DNA of 24,981 bases. It comes from an uncultured Bacilli bacterium (GTDB lineage: Bacteria > Bacillota_I > Bacilli_A > RF39 > UBA660). Positions within the stretch are counted from its first letter, which is position 1. Each line of letters starts with the position of its first letter. A program made the position numbers and the translations under genes. Positions 14,043-21,753 of the stretch are shown in pieces. The DNA lies in assembly GCA_944327405.1 (NCBI GenBank), contig CALVHK010000005.1, positions 1 through 24,981 on the forward strand. Direction: 5' to 3'. The notes below the pieces were generated by a model. It was not told the origin of the DNA. It searched no databases and saw only the letters and a list, made by a program, of their open reading frames with translations.

Positions 14043-16090
14043 TGAGAACCTAAATGAATAATTTTTTCGAATTTATCATCAACGTTTTTATGAGTTACAT
14101 AAATTAATGTACTACTTTTAAAATAGGTAAAAATATGATCTAAAATTTCCCGTTCCATATCCACATTCACTTCACTCAATGCTTCATCTAATATCATAAT
14201 TTTTGCCTTTTTAAGCAGGGCTCTTGCTAGGATTATTCTCTGTTTTTCCCCTCCACTCAAATTATTTAGCGAAGCATTAATCACAGTATTAAATCGATTA
14301 GGTCTATTATTTACAATATCTTCTAACTTACAAATTTTACTTACTTGCATAAACTCTTTATCAGAGACATTACGAAAACAAATAATATTGTCACGAATCG
14401 TTCCGGTAAAAAGTGATTCGTTTTGGCCTACATATAGAATATTTTCTCTGATCGCATTTAAGCTATAATCACATTCACTCGTATTATTTAATTTTATATT
14501 CCCAGAATAAGCGCCTAAACTTCGATAAATAAGTTTACAAATGGTACTTTTACCACTTCCACTTGGACCACTTAACAACACTTTATCTTTTGCTTTTACC
14601 TCAAAACTAACTTTATCTAAAATATTGGCATATTGATTATAAGAATACATTAGATTTTCTACTTTGATACTATTTTTCTCTATCGCAACTAATCCTCCTA
14701 AATCTTGTTCTGGTTCAATTGATAAGAATTCACTAAGTTTACTAAAAGTAGCCTTCAAATAATTATATTTTGGTATTAAGTCAACTAATTCTTTAGCAGG
14801 ATTAAATAAATAAAGAATAATACTATTAAATGTGACCAAACTAAGGACTTCCAACTCTCCTCGATAAATCAAATAGATACCCAATGTAGTAATAGCAAAT
14901 AAACCAAATTCATAAATAAAGTTTTTAATTAATTCAATGACATTCAAGAAACTGATAAAAGAAAATCTAGTCTTTAACATAAGAATCAATTTGTTTTCAA
15001 TCCGATAAATAAATTCTTGCACTAAATTTAAGTTTTTGATACTGTAATTCATATCTACATTTTCGATTAATGTTGTGTTAAAATCTGAAGTTGTTTCGAT
15101 GTTTTCTTTGATTTTTTGGTAAACTCCTTTAGAAAACATAACACCTACGATTAGATAAATAATAATTATTAAACAAAGAAGAAAAAATAATTTACTATTT
15201 ATCAAAAACAAAAAGATAACCGCCCCAATAATCAAAATCATATTTAGGATAAATGTAGAAAATATTTCTGAAAATAAGTTTTTTGTATCACTTAATTCAT
15301 CAACTCTTGTTACAATTTCTCCCGTCGTACGATTTTGAATAAATTTTAAAGGGAGTTTAAAGATATGTTCTAAAAACATGGTAAATATTTCTGTGTCCAG
15401 ATTTTTATTAAGATAATTAAGGTAATAGGTTTTTACATAATTAGAAATTACTTTAAAAAGAAGAATTATAAAAAAGAGGATTATTATAAATTTTACGAAT
15501 CTGATATCTGAACCATCTTGGATACTTGATATACTTACTTGGAAATAGAAACTTCCAACTAACGTTAAAATCATAAGTATAATATTCACGATAATAATTT
15601 TCGAAAACAATACTTTGTTTTTTGCTAACAAGTTTCCAAAGATACTAACTATGGAGAGCTCTTTTGTATATTTTAATACATTATTATTGGGAGTTGCTAG
15701 TATTAAAATATGATTCCAAATCGAATTAAATTCACTAATGGTTTTCTTTACTTTTCCTTTAGCAGGATCCATAAGATAAATATATTTAGGGGTAATTTTA
15801 TATACTATAACAAAATGCTGAAGACCATTAGGCAAAATAACATGAGCTATCGCTGGTAAGTAGATATTTTCATCAAAAATATCATCTACTTTCACTCCCA
15901 TTGCATCAAAGCCATAGATACTTAAGGCTTTTACAATATGATAGGCAGTTGTCCCAGCAACGCCAGTACACGTATCATCTCTTATTTTTTCTAAAGGAAC
16001 ATATCCATTATAAAACTGTAAAATGGAAGATACGCAACAGGCTCCACAATCTTTTAAATCTCGTTGCTTTACCACTTCTATTTTTGACAA
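14036..16090 (-). CDS. Peptidase-containing ABC exporter (C39 family) for double-glycine peptides
   Basis: A 684-residue exporter that cleaves GG leaders and exports the mature peptides. The C39 peptidase domain (residues 1-140) has Gln9, Cys15 (KDCGACC), His92 (LQHFVIVY) and Asp108 (LMDPAKG). The membrane domain (about 155-440) has 6 helices. The ABC domain has Walker A GPSGSGKST, signature LSGGEKQRI and Walker B IMILDEALS followed by the H-loop VTHKN. The start is a TTG at 16090 with GGAGGG 6 bases upstream; the longer GTG start at 16108 overlaps that site. LagD/ComA/LcnC-type exporters are about 715 residues, so the length is normal. Confidence 0.93.
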   Translation of the reverse strand: MSKIEVVKQRDLKDCGACCVSSILQFYNGYVPLEKIRDDTCTGVAGTTAYHIVKALSIYGFDAMGVKVDDIFDENIYLPAIAHVILPNGLQHFVIVYKITPKYIYLMDPAKGKVKKTISEFNSIWNHILILATPNNNVLKYTKELSIVSIFGNLLAKNKVLFSKIIIVNIILMILTLVGSFYFQVSISSIQDGSDIRFVKFIIILFFIILLFKVISNYVKTYYLNYLNKNLDTEIFTMFLEHIFKLPLKFIQNRTTGEIVTRVDELSDTKNLFSEIFSTFILNMILIIGAVIFLFLINSKLFFLLCLIIIIYLIVGVMFSKGVYQKIKENIETTSDFNTTLIENVDMNYSIKNLNLVQEFIYRIENKLILMLKTRFSFISFLNVIELIKNFIYEFGLFAITTLGIYLIYRGELEVLSLVTFNSIILYLFNPAKELVDLIPKYNYLKATFSKLSEFLSIEPEQDLGGLVAIEKNSIKVENLMYSYNQYANILDKVSFEVKAKDKVLLSGPSGSGKSTICKLIYRSLGAYSGNIKLNNTSECDYSLNAIRENILYVGQNESLFTGTIRDNIICFRNVSDKEFMQVSKICKLEDIVNNRPNRFNTVINASLNNLSGGEKQRIILARALLKKAKIMILDEALSEVNVDMEREILDHIFTYFKSSTLIYVTHKNVDDKFEKIIHLGSQC

Positions 16091-16163
16091 CCAAATCCCT
16101 CCCTTCACTTATATTTATTACGTGTATCCTCTTTATTTCCTTTATTTTTTTGAAATATGGCCA

Positions 16164-16216
16164 CAAATTTTTATACCCGTGACATTGTTCGACAAATTAG
16201 GCACATTTCCTATGAT
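16164..16216. promoter_or_regulatory. Divergent promoter region with inverted-repeat operator and Spo0A-like box
   Basis: For the plus-strand regulator: TCGACA (16189-16194), 16-base spacer, TATGAT (16211-16216). For the minus-strand exporter operon a -10 TATAAA (complement of about 16169-16174) is seen with a weak -35. The element TTGTTCGACAA (about 16185-16195) is an inverted repeat TTGT-N3-ACAA overlapping the -35 of the regulator and just upstream of the exporter promoter. Read on the minus strand it contains TTGTCGAA, an exact Spo0A box. A chance match is possible. Confidence 0.5.
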
Positions 16217-16245
16217 ATACTATGCCACTCGAAAGGAGGAATTTT

Positions 16246-16695
16246 ATGCAAAATGGATTGCTAATTTCTGAAATTAGAACAAAGCTTGGATTATCCCAAT
16301 TGGATATGGCAAAGAAATTAGGAATTACTTTAGCGGCTTATAAATCCTATGAAGCTAATCTTAGACCGATGAAAATCCAAGAATTAGATTTCTTAAGCAA
16401 TTATTTTCGAGTGTCTTTAAATGCCCTTTTAGGTTTTACTCATAATCTTAGAGTATTGGGATCTGCTCCTATCGACTATAAATATTTGCGATTTAGCTTG
16501 AGATATATCCGTCGGATTCATCGAATCACTCAAAAAAAACTTGCTCATGATTTACAAGTATCTTTGCCATTAATCGGCTACTTTGAAAAACATCCCGAAA
16601 CTTTAAAAGCTGATTATCTGTATAAGTTTGCCAAATATTTTCATGTATCCGTTGATTATATTTGTGGAAAAACTTTAAAAAAAGAAGTACTCTAA
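16246..16695 (+). CDS. Tandem-XRE helix-turn-helix regulator
   Basis: A 149-residue protein made of two HTH_XRE (Cro/CI) domains. The first (about 5-65) has TKLGLSQLDMAKKLGITLAA with YKSYEANLR. The second (about 80-145) has HRITQKKLAHDLQVSLPLI with GYFEKH. Each ends with YFxVSxDxLxG-like lines. There is no ligand or membrane domain, so it probably acts as a DNA-binding repressor or activator. ATG 16246 follows AAAGGAGG; an upstream in-frame ATG at 16222 lies before that site and is rejected. It is divergent from the exporter operon, so it is the likely local regulator. Its 3' end overlaps the converging AI-2E-family gene by 4 bases. Confidence 0.85.
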   Translation: MQNGLLISEIRTKLGLSQLDMAKKLGITLAAYKSYEANLRPMKIQELDFLSNYFRVSLNALLGFTHNLRVLGSAPIDYKYLRFSLRYIRRIHRITQKKLAHDLQVSLPLIGYFEKHPETLKADYLYKFAKYFHVSVDYICGKTLKKEVL

Positions 16696-16716
16696 TCATC
16701 TTTGAGTACTTCTTTT
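16680..16716. terminator. Bidirectional terminator shared by two convergent genes
   Basis: AAAAGAAGTACTC and GAGTACTTCTTTT form a perfect 13-base stem around an 11-base loop, with T-runs on both sides. The stem is inside the coding ends of both the XRE gene and the AI-2E-family gene. Confidence 0.9.
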
Positions 16717-17855
16717 AATAATACTTCATCATCTTTAAATAAATTATATTTCTTAACGATAAATTTAAATATAACTTTTAATAGAGCAATACAAGGCGTA
16801 GCAATAATCATACCTAGTATGCCAAAATAATGAGCAAATACCAAAAGGCCTATCATAATGGTTACCGGATGTAAATGCGTCGTTTTACTCATTACAACTG
16901 GTTGTAATACATAGTTTTCAATTAACTGCACGACTACACAGACAATTAACACGGCAATACCTGTAATGGTTCCCTGAGAAAAACCAACAATAACTGCCGC
17001 AGCTCCTCCAATATAAGGCCCAATATAAGGTATTAAATCCGTTAATCCACAAAAGAGCCCAAACAAAAGTGGCGCATTCAAACCGATAATAGCAAACCCA
17101 ATTGTATCAGTTACAAAAACCATAAAGGCTACCAACAAAGTTCCACTAATCGTCTTTCTAACCTCTTTACCTATATCGGTAATTAATACTTCAATTTCAT
17201 ATTTATTTTTATTAGGCACTAACTTCAAAAAGTGCTTAGAAATAGCATCAAAATCAAATAACATATAAAGTCCAATTACTAAACTAATTAAGATCGTACC
17301 AATACCAGATGCTAAACTACCTAAAATGCTGATTAAAGAAGTTGGTAAGGAATTTGTAAAATTAACTAAAAATCCTCCCACACTATCAAACAAATTATCT
17401 CTAAATCCAGTTAAATCAATACCACTAATCGATATTTGATTGATTATATCATCAGCAAAATTACTAAATTTATCCAAAATAGATGGTAATGTAGCAATAA
17501 GTTCATTGATTTGCGTATACAAAGTTGGTATTAAAACTCTTAAAAATACATAGATAAATACTAAAAATACCGCATATACCAAAATACTTCCTACGATTCG
17601 AGGAACTCCTTTTTGGTGTAGCTTTTTTACAATCGGATTAAATAACCAAGCAATAACAAAACCAATAAAAAGCGGTGACAAAACTTTAAGGAAAGTAAGT
17701 AAGATATTCCAAACATTTAAGTTTCTCAAAATAATTGTACCACACAAAATGATTGCCACAATCATTACAATATAAAGCAAGTTTAAGATTTTTTTAGTTA
17801 AAGATACAACTTCATTCACTTCTTTACTATCAATTTCCTTAAGATTTTTTTTCAT
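16692..17855 (-). CDS. AI-2E-family membrane transporter
   Basis: A 387-residue polytopic membrane protein of the AI-2E (PerM/YtvI/TqsA-like) family. It has an N-terminal membrane pair (about 25-85), a soluble segment (about 115-175) and a C-terminal helix bundle with the family signatures GLTDLIPYIGPYIGG and QLIENYVLQPVVMSKTTHLHPVTIM. Family members export signals or act in sodium/proton exchange; the substrate here is unknown. It begins one base after frr ends, with GAGGG 6 bases before the ATG, so it is co-transcribed with frr. Confidence 0.92.
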   Translation of the reverse strand: MKKNLKEIDSKEVNEVVSLTKKILNLLYIVMIVAIILCGTIILRNLNVWNILLTFLKVLSPLFIGFVIAWLFNPIVKKLHQKGVPRIVGSILVYAVFLVFIYVFLRVLIPTLYTQINELIATLPSILDKFSNFADDIINQISISGIDLTGFRDNLFDSVGGFLVNFTNSLPTSLISILGSLASGIGTILISLVIGLYMLFDFDAISKHFLKLVPNKNKYEIEVLITDIGKEVRKTISGTLLVAFMVFVTDTIGFAIIGLNAPLLFGLFCGLTDLIPYIGPYIGGAAAVIVGFSQGTITGIAVLIVCVVVQLIENYVLQPVVMSKTTHLHPVTIMIGLLVFAHYFGILGMIIATPCIALLKVIFKFIVKKYNLFKDDEVLLKEVLKDD

Positions 17856-17856
17856 A

Positions 17857-18387
17857 CTAAACCCTCATTAACTCAGTTTCTTTTTCTTTAAATATTTCAT
17901 CTATTTTCTTATTATACGCATTTACTTGCTCTTGTATGTCATCTAAATACATTTTCTCTTCATCTTCTGGCAATTCTTGCTTTTTAATCTCGTTATTAGC
18001 ATCTTGTCTAATATTTCTTAGTGCAACTTTCGCCTCTTCACATACAGATTTTGCCATTTTAACATATTCACGACGCTTTTCTTCTGTAAGTTCTGGAATT
18101 GTTAAAATAATCATTTCGCCATTATTAATTGGTGTAATTCCTAAATTTGCTTCATTAATCGCTCTTTCAATTTCTTTTAAAGCACTTTTATCAAAAGGCT
18201 TAATCATTAAACTACGAGCTTCTGGCACGGTAATATTAGCTAGTGATTGAATTGGAGTTGGAACTCCATAATAGCTAGCTTGAATGCCATTTAACATAGC
18301 CGGATTAGCTCTACCAGCCCGAATATTTAAAAGCCTACTTTCTAAATTTTCAATTGTTTTCTCAAACTTTAATTCAACATCATCCAT
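17857..18387 (-). CDS. frr: Ribosome recycling factor
   Basis: A 176-residue protein (normal about 185). It has the conserved LLNIRAGRANPAML, TVPEARSLMIKPFDKSALKEIERAI and EEKRREYVKMAK segments. With EF-G it splits post-termination ribosomes. AGGAGG is 12 bases before ATG 18387, a long but usable spacing. It has its own promoter (18426-18454). pyrH, which in most Bacillota lies between tsf and frr, is missing here. Confidence 0.95.
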   Translation of the reverse strand: MDDVELKFEKTIENLESRLLNIRAGRANPAMLNGIQASYYGVPTPIQSLANITVPEARSLMIKPFDKSALKEIERAINEANLGITPINNGEMIILTIPELTEEKRREYVKMAKSVCEEAKVALRNIRQDANNEIKKQELPEDEEKMYLDDIQEQVNAYNKKIDEIFKEKETELMRV

Positions 18388-18425
18388 GATAAAATTATTC
18401 CTCCTAAAATTAATATTCTACTAAC

Positions 18426-18454
18426 ATTATACTCAAGTTCTTCCGAATTTACAA
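18426..18454 (-). promoter_or_regulatory. Promoter of frr-AI-2E operon
   Basis: Minus-strand -35 TTGTAA (18449-18454), 17-base spacer and -10 TATAAT (18426-18431). The -35 abuts the stop of the upstream gene. Confidence 0.75.
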
Positions 18455-18457
18455 GTC

Positions 18458-18943
18458 CTACATGAGTTCTGCATATTCAAAAAACTGAATTACATTCCTT
18501 TTTTCCACTTCCCCAGGTAATCCACCAAATAAAATATTATTTTTAAAAACTAAAATAACAGGTGTAAAATTAATATAATTTTCTAACTCCGGATAACTTA
18601 TCAGTAAACTCTGATACAAACTAGCATCCAGCTCTTCTTTTTCTAAATAATAAAAGGGAAAAGTTTCAATTTCTGGAATACTACTTAATACTGTTCCAAC
18701 ATTAATGGTTGCTTCGTCCTCCTGATTACCTACAAATACCACTAGGGTTTCTGCATCTATAGCAATATCCATCAACTCTTCCATTGTTATCTTATTTTGA
18801 TAAACATCTATTTGCATAGTTTCCTCTATCTCTTCATTTACAGGTACATCTTCCCCGTTATTCTTACCAATAAAATCTACCACCAAGTAAACACCTACTC
18901 CCAGAACAACCGTTATAACACAAGTAATAATAAATCGTCTCAT
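18458..18943 (-). CDS. Membrane-anchored thioredoxin-fold-like protein without CxxC (second of a pair)
   Basis: A 161-residue protein with an N-terminal membrane helix (about 4-25) and an extracytoplasmic domain. ETLVVFVGNQEDEATINV is in the position of the Trx beta strand and active site, and TPVILVFKNNILFGGLPG looks like the cis-Pro strand. No cysteine is present in the active-site position, so redox activity is unlikely. ATG 18943 overlaps the upstream stop as ATGA, so it is translationally coupled to the related gene before it. The thioredoxin-fold call is by eye. Confidence 0.6.
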   Translation of the reverse strand: MRRFIITCVITVVLGVGVYLVVDFIGKNNGEDVPVNEEIEETMQIDVYQNKITMEELMDIAIDAETLVVFVGNQEDEATINVGTVLSSIPEIETFPFYYLEKEELDASLYQSLLISYPELENYINFTPVILVFKNNILFGGLPGEVEKRNVIQFFEYAELM

Positions 18944-19515
18944 CTTAAATATTCCTCAAACATAGTCTTAAAAGTATTATACTTAAGTCCAACTTGATAT
19001 TCATCCCAATAATCTTCTGGATTGATATTTCCAGTCATAAAAGCCGTTTCATTATCATACCCTATTATGCTTCCATTCTTTACAATAACTAATGTTGGTG
19101 CAAATATTTCCTGTGTTCCATCATCTAAAGTAGTCAAATAATTCGTTAAAGATAAAACAATACTTTGATAAGTGGCATTTCTATTATCTCTATCTTGATA
19201 AAAATCATAATAAAGTATTTCTTCAATTCCCATTTCTTTAGCCGTTTCATTTAAAATATTAGCATAATAACCACTCCATGTATTTGCTGGATACCCCATG
19301 AAAATAACAGCATCCCCTTTTAGGGCAGATAATACTTGCGCAGCATTCGCATACTTAAAAACATTGTCTTTACTAACATTCGCATATTCTTGATCAAAAC
19401 GTTCATTATCTACCACTACATCTGTATCAAAATCTCTGGTTCCCACATAAATAAAACCAATAATAATTACAACAAATAAAATAGCTTGTAAAACACGTTT
19501 TACTTTTTTATTCAT
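18940..19515 (-). CDS. Membrane-anchored thioredoxin-fold-like protein without CxxC (first of a pair)
   Basis: A protein of about 191 residues with a membrane helix at about 8-25. It is followed by a domain with AVIFMGYPANTWSGYYANIL, where Trx relatives have xFxGYPxCPWC, and APTLVIVKNGSIIGYDN, like the Trx cis-Pro strand. The cysteines of the active site are replaced, so it is probably a non-redox paralogue. ATG 19515 is preferred because GGTGAAG is 5 bases upstream; GTG 19521 overlaps that site. It overlaps the next gene (ATGA) and is transcribed from the promoter at 19536-19564. Confidence 0.6.
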   Translation of the reverse strand: MNKKVKRVLQAILFVVIIIGFIYVGTRDFDTDVVVDNERFDQEYANVSKDNVFKYANAAQVLSALKGDAVIFMGYPANTWSGYYANILNETAKEMGIEEILYYDFYQDRDNRNATYQSIVLSLTNYLTTLDDGTQEIFAPTLVIVKNGSIIGYDNETAFMTGNINPEDYWDEYQVGLKYNTFKTMFEEYLR

Positions 19516-19535
19516 AAACACTTCACCACATTTTT

Positions 19536-19564
19536 ATTATAGCATTTATTCCCCATAAAATTAA
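19536..19564 (-). promoter_or_regulatory. Promoter of the thioredoxin-like pair
   Basis: Extended -10 TGCTATAAT (TATAAT 19536-19541) on the minus strand; the -35 TTAATT (19559-19564) is weak, with a 17-base spacer. Confidence 0.6.
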
Positions 19565-19600
19565 GGAAAACCAACCATTTATTGTTAAATTAGTGTATAG

Positions 19601-19625
19601 AAAAAGGAAACTTGTGTTAGTTTCC
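19601..19625 (-). terminator. Terminator of rpsB-tsf
   Basis: GGAAAC (complement of 19620-19625) pairs with GTTTCC (complement of 19606-19611), followed by TTTTT. The first arm lies in the last two codons of tsf. Confidence 0.85.
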
Positions 19626-20495
19626 CTTCACTTGATTCATTACTTCTTCAGCAAAGTTATCATTCCGTTTTTCCATACCTTCGCCAACTTCGTAACGAAT
19701 CATACTAATAATTTCGCCATTATTTTTCTTAACGTATTCAGATACACTCATATCGCCATCTTTAATAAATTGTTGTTCAGCAAGACAAATTTCTTTATAA
19801 AACTTCTTTATTCTTCCTTCTACCATTTTTAGAGCAATATCAGCAGGTTTACCTTCAGACATAGCAAGTTCTTTTTGGATCTTGCGTTCACTTTCTACAA
19901 CATCATCAGGTACGTCACTGATAAATACATAGCTAGGACGCATTGCAGCAGCTTGCATAGCAACGTCTTTGGCAACTGCTTCATCAGCACCTTTAAGTAC
20001 CGTTAAAACAGCAATTTTTCCACCCATGTGTAGGTAGGAACCAAATACTTCATCATCACTTTTTTCTACTACTTCTACTCTTCTTAGTGATAGCTTTTCA
20101 CCAATTTTGGCAGTTTTAGCAACAATCAAGTCTTCAATTGTTCCTTCCAAAGTGTTAATTTTAAGTACGCTTTCTAAATCTTTGGCATCACTATCTAAAA
20201 TGTATGAACCAATTGTATCAATCATACCTGTAAACTCTTCATTTTTACTAACAAAGTCAGTTTCACTATTTACTTCTAGAATAACCGCTTTATTATCTTT
20301 AATATAAATGTTTGCAAGTCCTTCAGCAGCAATACGTGATTCTTTCTTAGCACTTTTAGCAATACCTTTTTCTCTTAGCCATTCTACACTAGCATCCATA
20401 TCGCCATTACATTCTGCTAAAGCTTTCTTACAATCCATCATTCCTGCTCCAGTTATCTCACGGAGCTCTTTTACCATTGCGGCAGTAACTTCCAT
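19617..20495 (-). CDS. tsf: Elongation factor Ts
   Basis: A 292-residue guanine-nucleotide exchange factor for EF-Tu. The N-terminal UBA-like domain has VKELREITGAGMMDCKKALAECNGDMDASVEWLREKG. The core carries VEVNSETDFVSKNEEF-like EVNSETDFVSKNEEF and MHMGG-like YLHMGGKIAVL. The C-terminal module ends with VGEGMEKRNDNFAEEV. ATG 20495 has GAGGAGG 8 bases upstream. It follows rpsB by 17 bases, the standard operon. Confidence 0.97.
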   Translation of the reverse strand: MEVTAAMVKELREITGAGMMDCKKALAECNGDMDASVEWLREKGIAKSAKKESRIAAEGLANIYIKDNKAVILEVNSETDFVSKNEEFTGMIDTIGSYILDSDAKDLESVLKINTLEGTIEDLIVAKTAKIGEKLSLRRVEVVEKSDDEVFGSYLHMGGKIAVLTVLKGADEAVAKDVAMQAAAMRPSYVFISDVPDDVVESERKIQKELAMSEGKPADIALKMVEGRIKKFYKEICLAEQQFIKDGDMSVSEYVKKNNGEIISMIRYEVGEGMEKRNDNFAEEVMNQVKGN

Positions 20496-20512
20496 ATATA
20501 TCCTCCTCTACT

Positions 20513-21493
20513 TTATTTTAATACATTAATTAAATCGTCTTTTTTCATCGTGCTATAGCCTTTAATACCACGTTCTTTAGCTACAGCTTTAAGTTCAGTT
20601 AAAGTCATATCTTCTAAGGCTTTTTCTTTAGTTTCATTTTTTTCTTCTACGACTTCTTCGGCTTTTTCCTCAACTTTTGCTGCTTCTTTTTCTACTTTAG
20701 GAGCTTCGGCTTTCGTCTCTTCACTCTTCTTTTCTTCTTCTTTAATTAAGTCATCCATTTTAATTTCTTTTCCTGACTTCTTGTCTTCTTCGGTTACATA
20801 ATCAACCATTTCAAAACCACGCGCCTCACAAATCGCATTGTTAAGTACTCCCAAAATTACCTTAACACTACGTACTGCATCATCATTACCTGGAATAACA
20901 AAATCTACATCATCAGGATCACAATTGGTATCTACTATTCCAAATACCGGAATTCTTAATTTTCTTGCTTCTCTAATGGCATTGATTTCTTTTTTAGGAT
21001 CAACAATAATTAAAGCGTTTGGTAGCTTATTCATTGCTCTGATACCACATAAAATCTTGTTTAATTTTTCGTATTCCTTCTTAAGTCCAATTACTTCTTT
21101 CTTAGGTAATACTTCAAATTTACCAGATGTTTCCATCTCTTCAATTTCTTCAAGTCTTCTAACTCTTCTTCTAATTGTTCTAAAGTTTGTTAGAGTTCCA
21201 CCAAGCCAACGCTCAGTTACGTAGTAAGACTCACTTCTCTCTGCTTCTTCTTTAGCTGCTTCTTGGGCTTGTTTCTTTGTTCCCACGAACAAGAAAGTTC
21301 CTCCATTGTCAGCGATCTTCTTGATTTCTTGATAAGCTTCTTCAAGAAGTTTTGTCGTTTTTTCAAGATCGATAATATAAATATCGTCTCTAGCTCCAAA
21401 AATGTATTCTTTCATCTTTGGATTCCATCTTTTTGTTTGATGTCCAAAATGAACACCTGCTTCTAATAAATAACTCATAGAAACAACGGCCAT
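20513..21493 (-). CDS. rpsB: Ribosomal protein S2 with extra Rho_N/SAP-like C-terminal module
   Basis: Residues 1-235 are classical S2: SYLLEAGVHFGHQTKRWNPKMKEYIFG, then FVGTKKQAQEAA, RWLGGTLTNF, IVDPKKEINAIREA and GIVDTNCDPDDVDFVIPGNDDA. Normal S2 is about 246 residues. Here a Glu/Lys-rich linker (about 236-295) leads to a 31-residue module beginning MTLTELKAVAKERGIKGYS and ending MKKDDLINVLK. It is nearly the same as the tail of L20 in this window. The module resembles the Rho N-terminal/SAP type. ATG 21493 has AAAGGA about 10 bases upstream. It heads the rpsB-tsf operon. Confidence 0.97.
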   Translation of the reverse strand: MAVVSMSYLLEAGVHFGHQTKRWNPKMKEYIFGARDDIYIIDLEKTTKLLEEAYQEIKKIADNGGTFLFVGTKKQAQEAAKEEAERSESYYVTERWLGGTLTNFRTIRRRVRRLEEIEEMETSGKFEVLPKKEVIGLKKEYEKLNKILCGIRAMNKLPNALIIVDPKKEINAIREARKLRIPVFGIVDTNCDPDDVDFVIPGNDDAVRSVKVILGVLNNAICEARGFEMVDYVTEEDKKSGKEIKMDDLIKEEEKKSEETKAEAPKVEKEAAKVEEKAEEVVEEKNETKEKALEDMTLTELKAVAKERGIKGYSTMKKDDLINVLK

Positions 21494-21614
21494 AAATCAT
21501 CCATCCTTTCGTTTTTACCTCTTAATATCTTCAAGCATAAACACCCACCACTCTTCGCGGCACTCGAGCACTTACTAAATATTAATGTGTATTTGCAATT
21601 TATTTGCCAATAGT
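21494..21614 (-). promoter_or_regulatory. Structured 5' leader of rpsB (candidate S2 autoregulatory leader)
   Basis: About 120 transcribed bases precede rpsB. The GC-rich block AGTGCTCGAGTGCCGCGAAG (about 21555-21574) followed by AGTGGTGGGTG stands out against AT-rich surroundings. It suggests a folded element, as S2 leaders control rpsB in many bacteria. I cannot assign a specific motif. Confidence 0.45.
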
Positions 21615-21643
21615 ATTTTACTATACATTATATAAAAAAACAA
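21615..21643 (-). promoter_or_regulatory. Promoter of rpsB-tsf
   Basis: Minus-strand -35 TTGTTT (21638-21643), 17-base spacer and -10 TAAAAT (21615-21620). A second candidate -10 TATAAT lies inside the spacer region. Confidence 0.55.
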
Positions 21644-21753
21644 GTAAATTTTGACTCATCTGAAAGCTTTTTTCTGATACATTTGTCAAAACCCAACAAT
21701 TTTCTTCAAAAATAACATATAATATGATAAAATATTAACAAGAGGTTATATTT

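Noticed and set aside
16091..16108. GTG start of the ABC exporter
   Set aside because: It overlaps the Shine-Dalgarno sequence GGAGGG that serves the TTG at 16090; the C39 domain starts right after the TTG.
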